A stretch of DNA of 20,269 bases from NCBI GenBank assembly GCA_012522705.1, contig JAAYJY010000137.1, positions 1 to 20,269 of the forward strand, in the 5' to 3' direction. A model generated the notes under the pieces. It was not told the DNA's origin, did no database searches, and was given only the letters and a program-made list of their open reading frames with translations. How positions within the stretch are numbered: the stretch's first letter is position 1; each line of letters begins with the position of its first letter. Positions 1 through 5,626 of this stretch are shown piece after piece. The DNA is from Syntrophomonadaceae bacterium. Lineage in GTDB: Bacteria > Bacillota > Syntrophomonadia > Syntrophomonadales > Syntrophomonadaceae. The translations under genes and the position numbers were made by a program.

Positions 1-75
1 AGCTATGAAGATGTCTTCGGCATCTGCGAAAGATTGACCACAGGATATTCTCCGCGTAGAGTCTATAGATTGTGC

Positions 76-387
76 TTATAATTGTTGCTCAATATTTCGT
101 CCGCCGTACATAATTCTTGCTACAGCTACTGTATTCTCTTGTTGTGACACCAGATAAAACACGAGATAATTGTCCACTGGAAGAATTCTTAATCCTTTAG
201 TGTGCCAAGGCTCATCTTCATATAGTTTATGGCGTCCCGGCATTTCACTAAGCCCATCAACTGCCTCCATAATCCGCTTGGCTTGTTTTTTCGCTGTTTC
301 TGGCACAAGCAAAATATTGGCGATATAATCAAGCACATCTGCCAGATCTTGTTCGGCTTCCTTGGTATAAACAATCCTATAGCTCAT
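76..387 (-). CDS. RelE/ParE-family toxin of a type II toxin-antitoxin pair
   Basis: Encodes 103 residues. The start MSYRIVYTKEAEQDLADVLDYI and the later blocks GLRILPVDNYLVFYLV and VARIMYGGRNIEQQL are typical of the ParE/RelE toxin superfamily, which has a small alpha/beta fold and a C-terminal catalytic or target-binding strand. RelE members cut mRNA on the ribosome and ParE members poison DNA gyrase; the sequence alone does not decide between them, though the helical N-terminal hairpin (about residues 10-50) is more ParE-like. The gene follows the antitoxin with a 4-base ATGA overlap (384-387), so the two are almost certainly cotranscribed and translationally coupled. Length is normal and the frame is intact. 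The family is fairly sure; the target is unknown. Confidence 0.85.
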   Translation of the reverse strand: MSYRIVYTKEAEQDLADVLDYIANILLVPETAKKQAKRIMEAVDGLSEMPGRHKLYEDEPWHTKGLRILPVDNYLVFYLVSQQENTVAVARIMYGGRNIEQQL

Positions 388-689
388 ATTCCATATTCCC
401 GGTGCATTCGTTCCGCCACACTTTGAGATGATACGACCCTTCCCGAGGCTAAATCTGCAAGTCCTTTTTCAATTTCCTGATTAAATTGTTCTTTTGTCAA
501 ATTGCCATATGAAAGGGGCTTATTCTGAGAAACTTTAATTTCAAAGGGAAGTCCGTTTTGCAGAACAACCTGCCGCAAAAAAATATTTATGGCATTGGAC
601 ATAGGAATCCCTAGCTTTTCTAATACTATTTCAGCCTGTTCCTTTATTTCCGGCTCAACACGGGCAAATATGTTAGCTGTTTTGGCCAT
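384..689 (-). CDS. RelB/DinJ-family antitoxin
   Basis: Encodes 101 residues. The N-terminal half (MAKTANIFARVEPEIKEQAE, then a helix and NAINIFLRQVV at about 33-43) is the ribbon-helix-helix DNA-binding module of RelB/DinJ antitoxins, including the usual GLPFEIKV segment at about 46-53. The C-terminal half is predicted to wrap around and neutralise the toxin encoded next, which it overlaps by 4 bases. Proteins of this family normally repress their own promoter, alone and with the toxin. A palindrome overlapping the putative promoter (735-751) fits that. The start is preceded by a strong AGGGAGGAGG site (about 695-705), with a slightly long spacing to ATG. Both genes lie in an AT-rich stretch beside decayed genes, as is common for mobile TA modules. 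Confidence 0.87.
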   Translation of the reverse strand: MAKTANIFARVEPEIKEQAEIVLEKLGIPMSNAINIFLRQVVLQNGLPFEIKVSQNKPLSYGNLTKEQFNQEIEKGLADLASGRVVSSQSVAERMHREYGI

Positions 690-718
690 ATAACATTGCC
701 TCCTCCCTGATAATTATA

Positions 719-751
719 TTTATACTATTATGTATTGCTTTGTGCAAGCAA
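719..751 (-). promoter_or_regulatory. Putative TA-operon promoter with overlapping palindromic operator
   Basis: On the minus strand TTGCAC (742-747), a 17-base spacer and TATAAA (719-724) form a plausible sigma-A promoter. A perfect inverted repeat TTGCTT-TGTGC-AAGCAA (735-751) covers the -35 box, placed as expected for RelB-type autorepression. The -35 match is only partial. The operator role is inferred. Confidence 0.45.
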
Positions 752-812
752 AGTGCCACGTCATCGGTCGTTGCTGCTGGCCCATAATGTCCGGCGATAG
801 ACGGCATATGTT

Positions 813-1050
813 GTCCAAAAGTTGATGGACTTACTAGCCGTGATTTCCCCATGTGGGGGCAGACCTTGGTGTCAATTCTGGACGATAGGCCAAACCCACA
901 GCAACAAGAGGTGCTATTTATTATGCCTTAACATACTGGAATATATTATCAGTTATTAATGAGTTAAATGCTGCTGGAGCCGAGTGTATCAGTATCAATG
1001 GGGAACGAATTACGGCTAGCAGCCAAATTAGTAATCAACAAACGAGTATA
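813..1050 (+). pseudogene. Remnant of a DUF881 (YlxW/YlxX-like) gene
   Basis: No open frame spans this stretch, but pieces of one protein can be read in successive frames. First comes VQKLMDLLAVISP from 813. Next is GVSILDDRPNPQQQEVLFIMP, frame starting near 866. After a further shift comes ILSVINELNAAGAECISINGERITASSQI, from about 943 to 1029. The last block matches my recall of the DUF881 signature (INEL-x-AAGAEAISINGQR), and LDDRPNP fits the preceding conserved strand. DUF881 proteins are membrane-anchored and usually encoded near cell-division and sporulation genes in Firmicutes; their function is unclear. Here the N-terminal anchor is gone and at least two frameshifts are needed, so the gene is dead. 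Its end runs into the opposite-strand membrane protein gene at 1074. Confidence 0.6.
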
Positions 1051-1073
1051 CTGCTCAGGCTCATGATTCCGGA

Positions 1074-1418
1074 TCAATTAAAAGCGCGCATTAAATATAT
1101 CCACAGAACGATGTGAGGAATGATAATTGATACAGCTATGCTGTTTATCCAATAAGACAGGGAAGAATATCCCTTCTTCCGGGCAAATAAGAATAAAGCC
1201 AGCATTAAAATAGCTACAGAAGCAATGAACCACCTAATGGAAATAATCGAAAAACTAACTCCTACTACTCTTGTAGATATGCCAAAGCCGCTATTTTGCG
1301 GGCTTATCAAATTGTAGGCTGCATTGAAAAGTGAAGTCCATGTAAAGATCAAGAATATAAATGCTATTATACATAAGAGAACAGACAACCAATTGCTTGA
1401 TGGCCATTTGTCATTCAT
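1074..1418 (-). CDS. Small multi-pass membrane protein of unknown function
   Basis: Encodes 114 residues. Three hydrophobic segments are visible: about 10-32 (WLSVLLCIIAFIFLIFTW), 59-78 (ISIRWFIASVAILMLALFLF) and 92-110 (SIAVSIIIPHIVLWIYLM). A basic RKKGY loop follows the second, so the N-terminus is probably outside the second loop. I do not recognise a family and see no catalytic or metal-binding motif. The start is backed by GAGAGGTGAT just upstream on the minus strand and a possible promoter at 1436-1463. It lies alone between a decayed gene and an unrelated small gene on the other strand, in the AT-rich left end. It is probably a real gene because of the RBS and the membrane pattern; its role is unknown. 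Confidence 0.6.
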   Translation of the reverse strand: MNDKWPSSNWLSVLLCIIAFIFLIFTWTSLFNAAYNLISPQNSGFGISTRVVGVSFSIISIRWFIASVAILMLALFLFARKKGYSSLSYWINSIAVSIIIPHIVLWIYLMRAFN

Positions 1419-1435
1419 CTATATCACCTCTCAAA

Positions 1436-1463
1436 ATACTATTGCCTTTATATTACAAGACAA
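1436..1463 (-). promoter_or_regulatory. Possible promoter for the small membrane protein gene
   Basis: Minus strand TTGTCT (1458-1463), a 16-base spacer and TAGTAT (1436-1441), about 18 bases before the start codon at 1418. Both boxes match the sigma-A consensus at only 4 of 6 positions, so this is tentative. Confidence 0.3.
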
Positions 1464-1509
1464 TCTCATTATATGGGAGCATTATTGTCCACTGTAAAGG
1501 AGGAGCAGG

Positions 1510-1671
1510 ATGAATAGGAAAAAACAGGCACTTGCTCTGGGGGCAGCGCTTTTGATTCTGGTTGTGGCCGGGATTTATATGTTTTACCAGAGCAATGATG
1601 AAGACGGTGAGCCAAGCCTAACCGTTTCGGACCAGACCGAAACCTTCACTGCGCAAGCCAGTGGCCAGTGA
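1510..1671 (+). CDS. 53-residue single-pass membrane protein, unknown function
   Basis: A short reading frame starting at ATG 1510 behind a strong AAGGAGGAG site (1498-1505) with good spacing. It encodes MNRKKQALALGAALLILVV, then a short tail ending AQASGQ. A positively charged start (NRKK), a hydrophobic helix at about residues 7-27 and an acidic, Thr/Ser/Gln-rich tail (SNDEDGEPSLTVSDQTETF) make it a signal-anchored protein with its tail outside. I recognise no family. It may be a genuine small membrane protein or the N-terminal stub of a longer exported protein whose remainder is lost: the following 230 bases keep no matching frame. The RBS argues that it is, or recently was, translated. 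Confidence 0.55.
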   Translation: MNRKKQALALGAALLILVVAGIYMFYQSNDEDGEPSLTVSDQTETFTAQASGQ

Positions 1672-1901
1672 CCCTCATCGTTCAATTTATTGTGCGTATT
1701 TTTCGAGGAACGCAGCCGTGTTGCAACCAGCTCGATCCACCATGACCAACTGCCCCGAGTTTTATAACCCTAAAAACCTGCTTTGGCCACGAAAATATCG
1801 TATAAGTTTAATAAGGCATCATTTTCCAGACTGCGAACACAGAGATTGGCACGACCAAGGGTTTTGCTGAAGCAGCCGTGAAACCAATAAAATAAATCCG
1901 A
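1672..1901 (+). other. Stretch without a supportable gene
   Basis: Lies between the 53-residue frame and the c-di-GMP riboswitch. Short frames exist on both strands (for example 1661-1870 plus, 1770-1997 minus), but none has a ribosome binding site or recognisable domain, and the minus-strand one runs through the riboswitch. The promoter for the riboswitch transcript should lie in its right part. I see no convincing -35/-10 pair. Confidence 0.4.
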
Positions 1902-1986
1902 AACGTACAAAGGCAAACTTGGCGAAAGCCAGGGACGCAAAGCCAGGGGTCTAAAGCGCGATGCTATGACAGCCGGTTGCCAGGCT
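1902..1986 (+). ncRNA. Cyclic di-GMP-I (GEMM-I) riboswitch aptamer
   Basis: The conserved landmarks of the GEMM-I aptamer occur in order: AAAGGCAAAC (1909-1918); a hairpin CTTGGC-GAAA-GCCAGG with GAAA tetraloop (about 1918-1933); GGGACGCAAAGCC (1932-1944); GGGTCTAAA (1947-1955); and the closing GCCGGTTGCC (1972-1981). The base just before CAAA is G (1913). By my alignment to the Vibrio Vc2 aptamer this is the G20 position, where A marks the cGAMP-responsive variants, so c-di-GMP is the likelier ligand. A Rho-independent terminator follows at 2004 and the LytTR regulator gene at 2113, so the element probably controls that gene. Confidence 0.88.
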
Positions 1987-2003
1987 AGTAGGGTCATGGT
2001 CCG

Positions 2004-2032
2004 AACTGCGGCAACTGCTGCGGTTATTTTTT
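2004..2032 (+). terminator. Intrinsic terminator of the c-di-GMP riboswitch
   Basis: AACTGCGGC (2004-2012) pairs with GCTGCGGTT (2017-2025) across the 4-base loop AACT, giving a 9-bp stem with two G.U pairs, followed by ATTTTTT. It lies 18 bases after the aptamer and 80 bases before the regulator gene, the normal place for the expression platform. Confidence 0.8.
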
Positions 2033-2112
2033 ATCTGTCCAGCCTGGTATTTCTGCCGCGGATGATCCGGGATGCGATATATATCCATGAATAATTGGAA
2101 GGGTGAATCAAA

Positions 2113-2823
2113 ATGATCAACCTACTGATGGTCCTGGCCGATAATGACGAGGCTCAGAAAATATACGAAGTGCTGAGAGGTTCCAAATGCCATTTCGACT
2201 GTTATTGCGCTCATAATGCCCCGGAGGCGCTGAAAATGTTGGATGAGAACAAGATGGAGTTGATCATCTTGGACGCGGACCTGCGTGATGGATCGGGACT
2301 GGAATTGGCTCAGCAGATACGCCGTCTTGCCTGTTATCAATTCACTTGGATCATCTTCCTGAGCCGGGACAACCAGTATGAGGTCGAGGCTTATCGGAAG
2401 ATCCGCTGCTATGATTTTGTCGTCAAACCCTATCATGAAGAATTGTTGCTGGCTACTGTCGAGATGCTCAGTCGCTACAAGATCACCGACGTATCTGAAG
2501 ACGACCGGGTGGTGGTTACCTTTAAACACCGGGATAGTTATCTGCGAATCCCGGCCCGGGACATCCTGTACTTCGAGGTATTCGGCAACAATTCCACCCT
2601 CTATACCTACACTGAAGAGTATCTTCTAAAAAAGATGTCCTTAAGAAGGATAAAGCTGATGCTGCCCAAGTATTTTGTCCAATGCCACAAATCGTTCATA
2701 GTCAACCGCAATTATATCGAATCCATCCAGAAGGGCCCCTACGGATGGGAGATAAGACTCAAAGATTACGACCGCGCGGTGCCTAGCGGAGACAAATACA
2801 AGGGCAACATAACCATGTTTTGA
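2113..2823 (+). CDS. LytTR-family response regulator
   Basis: Encodes 236 residues: an N-terminal receiver domain (about 3-121) and a C-terminal LytTR DNA-binding domain (about 131-234), the layout of AgrA/LytR/VirR regulators. Receiver residues are in place: acidic pair D10 and D12, phospho-acceptor D54 in LIILDADLRDGSG, S84 in IIFLS, and K105 in VVKPY. The LytTR part has the typical LRIPARDILYFEVFGNNSTLYT and FVQCHKSFIVNRNYI blocks. No sensor kinase gene is adjacent, so it is an orphan regulator here. Start ATG 2113 follows GGAAGGGTGA at good spacing. The gene lies behind a c-di-GMP riboswitch plus terminator, so its transcription probably depends on the second messenger, and it ends at its own terminator (2856-2887). 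Targets are unknown. Confidence 0.93.
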   Translation: MINLLMVLADNDEAQKIYEVLRGSKCHFDCYCAHNAPEALKMLDENKMELIILDADLRDGSGLELAQQIRRLACYQFTWIIFLSRDNQYEVEAYRKIRCYDFVVKPYHEELLLATVEMLSRYKITDVSEDDRVVVTFKHRDSYLRIPARDILYFEVFGNNSTLYTYTEEYLLKKMSLRRIKLMLPKYFVQCHKSFIVNRNYIESIQKGPYGWEIRLKDYDRAVPSGDKYKGNITMF

Positions 2824-2855
2824 TTATGGGGGTCGCTGCTATGTCATCATGATCA

Positions 2856-2887
2856 AAAGCCCGCCGGCGTAGGCGGGCTTTGTTTTT
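2856..2887 (+). terminator. Strong intrinsic terminator after the LytTR gene
   Basis: AAAGCCCGCC (2856-2865), loop GGCGTA, and GGCGGGCTTT (2872-2881) form a perfect 10-bp GC-rich stem, followed by GTTTTT. It closes the riboswitch-regulator transcript 33 bases after the stop codon. Confidence 0.93.
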
Positions 2888-3045
2888 GGTGCGCACTAGT
2901 AGTTCATTCCGTATGCCGGCAAAATGACAATATGGATAGTCACGGACGGCTTGTGCTAGAATTAATCAGACGTCCGATAGGACATTTGATACAGACAGGG
3001 CTGGTGAAATCGTTGGCCGGGTTTGTCATACAAGGAGGTTTGCCG

Positions 3046-3582
3046 ATGTTGGATCTCTTGAAAAAGCGGAGGAGCATCCGCAGATATAAACCAGTGCCGC
3101 TGCTGAGGGACGAGATGGAGCGGTTGGTAGCCATGGCGCTGTTGTCTCCATCTTCGCGGGGCCGTCAGCCCTGGGAATTTATCATGGTTACCGACCCTGG
3201 AATGCTGGACAAGTTATCGATCAGCAAGCCCCACAGCGCTTCCTTTCTAAGAGGAGCCGCGTTGGGGGTCGTCATCATTGGTGATCCAGGTATATCCGAC
3301 GTGTGGGTGGAAGACACCTCCATCGCCGCCACCCTGGTCCATCTGGCCGCCACATCGATGGATTTGGGGTCCTGCTGGATCCAGATCCGGGGCCGTAAAC
3401 ACAGCCCCGATGAGACGGCCGGGGACTACATTAAAGGCCTGCTGGATATTCCCGACAGGTTTGAGGTGGAGGCTATCATGGCGGTCGGATACCCTGACGA
3501 AGTGAAGGCTCCCCATAGCGAAGAGAAACTCCCCTACGAAAAAGCGCATCTGGAGAGATTCGGTACTCCCTGGAAAGGCTAA
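3046..3582 (+). CDS. Nitroreductase-family FMN-dependent oxidoreductase
   Basis: Encodes 178 residues from ATG 3046, chosen because AAGGAGG (3032-3038) lies at ideal distance; an in-frame extension to 2932 lacks such a site and adds a non-conserved leader. MLDLLKKRRSIRRYKPVPL is the family N-terminus, with basic residues that contact the FMN phosphate. SPSSRGRQPWEFIMV (about 33-47) is the conserved S-P-S-x-x-x-x-Q-P-W-x-F motif, and GSCWIQIRG plus the GLLDIPDRFEVEAIMAVGYP block complete the fold. Such enzymes pass electrons from NAD(P)H via FMN to nitro compounds, quinones, flavins or other small molecules; the substrate cannot be read from the sequence. The protein is slightly short, as in the minimal group of the family. 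It stands alone after a terminator, and a palindromic repeat lies just downstream. Confidence 0.9.
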   Translation: MLDLLKKRRSIRRYKPVPLLRDEMERLVAMALLSPSSRGRQPWEFIMVTDPGMLDKLSISKPHSASFLRGAALGVVIIGDPGISDVWVEDTSIAATLVHLAATSMDLGSCWIQIRGRKHSPDETAGDYIKGLLDIPDRFEVEAIMAVGYPDEVKAPHSEEKLPYEKAHLERFGTPWKG

Positions 3583-3625
3583 AAGAGGGCATCAACATAG
3601 CCGGGTAGTGGGCGAGTGAAGCAAA

Positions 3626-3659
3626 AGAACCGTCCCCATGCATCAAAAAGATTGGGGAC
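3626..3659. repeat. Palindromic repeat, copy 1 (core AGAACCGTCCCC)
   Basis: AGAACCGTCCCC (3626-3637) runs into a stem with arms GTCCCCA (3632-3638) and TGGGGAC (3653-3659) around a 14-base loop. The core matches 11 of 12 bases with a second element at 14061-14072. It lies 44 bases after the nitroreductase gene. There is no T-run, so it is not a simple terminator. From memory, similar GGGGACGGTTCT elements are dispersed in Clostridia genomes. Confidence 0.6.
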
Positions 3660-3715
3660 TCGAAGCCTGACGCGGCTGGGGTCTGGGTTGGAAAGTTAAT
3701 GGAGAGGTATTTGAT

Positions 3716-4993
3716 TTGCAGGGAATGGATGCAACCATCGCGGTGGCCGTGTTCGTGTTGGCCTACGGGATGATCATGGCGGAAAAACTGCACCGGGCCA
3801 TGGTGAGCCTGGCCGGGGCGGTGTTAATAGTATTGTTTGGGATTTTGACCCAGGAAGAGGCCTTTGCCGGCATCGATTGGAATACCATCGGCTTGTTGGT
3901 GGGGATGATGATTATCGTGGGTATCACCAGGCGCAGCGGCGTCTTTGAGTTCCTGGCCATATGGGCGGCCAAGGTCTCCAAGGGGCGACCAGTCATGCTC
4001 TTGGTACTGCTGACGGTTATCACCGCCTTTTTATCGGCTTTCTTGGACAATGTGACTACCGTCTTGCTGATCGTGCCGGTCACCTTTGCCATCACCGACC
4101 AGCTGAAGCTGAATCCCGTGCCTTTTTTGATCTGTGAGGTGATCGGCTCCAATATCGGGGGGACCGCCACCCTTATAGGGGATCCGCCCAATATCCTGAT
4201 CGGTTCGGCCACCCAATTGGGATTCAATGATTTCATAATTAACCTGGCCCCGGTGGTATTGATCATAATGCCGGTGATAATAGGCCTTATGGTTTTAATC
4301 TATGGTCGCAGTTTCCAGGTCGACGAAGCTGATCAACAAAAAGTCATGGCCATGAACGAATGGGATGCGATAAGAGACTGGGTTATCCTGAAGAGGTCGT
4401 TGGCGGCTCTGGCCCTGACTATTTTGGGATTTTTCCTGCACCAGGCCCTGCACCTGGAGTCAGCCACCATTGCCCTGGCCGGAGCAGTACTGTTGATGAT
4501 CGTCACCCGGGAGGAACCGGAAGATGTGTTGCTGAGCGTAGAATGGCCCACTTTGTTCTTCTTTATGGGGGTGTTTGTAATGGTGGAGGGCCTGGTCAAA
4601 ACCGGAGTCATCACTAACCTGGCCCAGCAGGCCCTGGTCCTGACCCAGGGCAATTTTCCCCTCACCGCCATCCTGATTTTGTGGGTATCGGCTTTTGCTT
4701 CCGCCATCGTTGACAATATCCCCTTTGTGGCGGCGATGATCCCCCTGTTGAAGGACATGGGGGCCATATCGGGGATGCCCATGGATCCCCTGTGGTGGTC
4801 GCTGGCCTTGGGGGCTTGTCTGGGAGGCAATGGTACCCTGATCGGGGCATCGGCCAATGTGGTGGTGGCCGGCATCGCCGAGCGCAACGGCTTTAAAATA
4901 ACCTTCTGGGGTTTCACCAAGATAGGCATGCCATTGATGATCGTCTCCGTAACCATTGCTACGGGTTACATATATCTGCGCTATCTCATGTAA
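3716..4993 (+). CDS. ArsB/NhaD-family ion transporter
   Basis: Encodes 425 residues, almost wholly hydrophobic, with roughly 11-12 membrane helices. It belongs to the ArsB/NhaD (ion transporter) superfamily, near the P-protein/YbiR-like permeases. Two internal repeats each carry the family signatures: FLDNVTT (109-115) with GSNIGGTATLIGDPPN (144-159), and IVDNIPF (331-337) with GACLGGNGTLIGASANV (366-382). These re-entrant Asn/Asp/Gly motifs form the transport site. The substrate could be Na+/H+, arsenite or an organic anion; no ars genes are nearby, so arsenite is not favoured. The start is set to TTG 3716 because GGAGAGG (3701-3707) is 8 bases upstream; the next ATG (3725) would be 17 bases away. 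It is monocistronic and faces the hpt unit tail to tail. Confidence 0.9.
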   Translation: MQGMDATIAVAVFVLAYGMIMAEKLHRAMVSLAGAVLIVLFGILTQEEAFAGIDWNTIGLLVGMMIIVGITRRSGVFEFLAIWAAKVSKGRPVMLLVLLTVITAFLSAFLDNVTTVLLIVPVTFAITDQLKLNPVPFLICEVIGSNIGGTATLIGDPPNILIGSATQLGFNDFIINLAPVVLIIMPVIIGLMVLIYGRSFQVDEADQQKVMAMNEWDAIRDWVILKRSLAALALTILGFFLHQALHLESATIALAGAVLLMIVTREEPEDVLLSVEWPTLFFFMGVFVMVEGLVKTGVITNLAQQALVLTQGNFPLTAILILWVSAFASAIVDNIPFVAAMIPLLKDMGAISGMPMDPLWWSLALGACLGGNGTLIGASANVVVAGIAERNGFKITFWGFTKIGMPLMIVSVTIATGYIYLRYLM

Positions 4994-5092
4994 TCAAATG
5001 CCAGGACGTTCATACCGGGGGTATTGCCATAAGTCTCCGGTGCGGCTGTCAGTATAGTGCAGGGGTCTCGGCCGGACAATGTGGTGCTTTGG

Positions 5093-5626
5093 TTATCCGC
5101 GCCGGAACTCGACGATAAAGGGCAGGTTGCGGTATTCCTCTTCATGGTCCAACCCGTATCCGACCAGGTAGAGGTCGGGCATGGTGAAACAACAGTAGTC
5201 GATTTGGATGGGCAATAGACGCCCGGCGGGATTGTCCAGCAGGGTGCAGATCTTAAGGCTGGCCGGCTGGGCCGCTTCCAGGTGCTGGCGGACCAGCCCC
5301 AGGGTCAGGCCTGTGCCGATGACGTCCTCCACCAGCAACACCTGCTGTCCCTGCAGATCGTAGTCAAGATCTTTGACGAACTGGATGCCGCCCCCGTTTT
5401 TCTTGGAGGCCTCGGAAGGCACCCGGGTAGAGAGGAAATCGATCTTGAGAGGCATGGTCAGATGGCGGGTCAGATCCGCCACGAAATAGATAGCGCCCTT
5501 CAGGACACTTACGATAATCAAATCTTGCCCCTCGTAATCGCGGTTGATCTCCGCGGCTACCTCTTTGAGCCGCTCCATGATCTGGTCTTGGGTGAAGACG
5601 ACCTTGCCGGGCCCGCTCTTACTCAT
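5093..5626 (-). CDS. hpt: Hypoxanthine phosphoribosyltransferase homologue with altered active site
   Basis: Encodes 177 residues, the usual HPRT length. HPRTs join hypoxanthine or guanine to PRPP to make IMP or GMP in purine salvage. Conserved features are SVLKGAIYFVADL (40-52, with K43), VLLVEDVIGTGLTL (96-109, PRPP loop with E100 and D101) and LYLVGYGLDHEEEYRNLPFI (152-171). Three key places differ. Gly104 stands where the general-base Asp (human D137) should be. Gln141 in IQIDYCCF replaces the purine-contacting Lys (human K165). The flexible Ser-Tyr loop after DFLS is replaced by TRVPSEASKKNGGG. So the fold is clear but the reaction and base are doubtful. ATG 5626 overlaps the upstream gene's stop by 8 bases, with GGAGGCGG inside that gene, so the two are translationally coupled. 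Confidence 0.85.
   Translation of the reverse strand: MSKSGPGKVVFTQDQIMERLKEVAAEINRDYEGQDLIIVSVLKGAIYFVADLTRHLTMPLKIDFLSTRVPSEASKKNGGGIQFVKDLDYDLQGQQVLLVEDVIGTGLTLGLVRQHLEAAQPASLKICTLLDNPAGRLLPIQIDYCCFTMPDLYLVGYGLDHEEEYRNLPFIVEFRRG

Noticed and set aside
1..81. Open frame from the window edge ending at TAA 79-81 (SYEDVFGICERL...), possibly the end of a gene
   Set aside because: Only 26 codons, which is not unlikely by chance, and no family recognised; it overlaps the toxin gene end.
1770..1997. Minus-strand frame with plausible-looking C-terminal sequence
   Set aside because: It runs through the riboswitch aptamer, has no ribosome binding site and no recognisable family; further frames downstream of it look random.
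5000..5092. Terminator between the convergent transporter and hpt genes
   Set aside because: Only a 5-bp stem with a 3-base loop (ATACC/GGTAT) and no T-run was seen.
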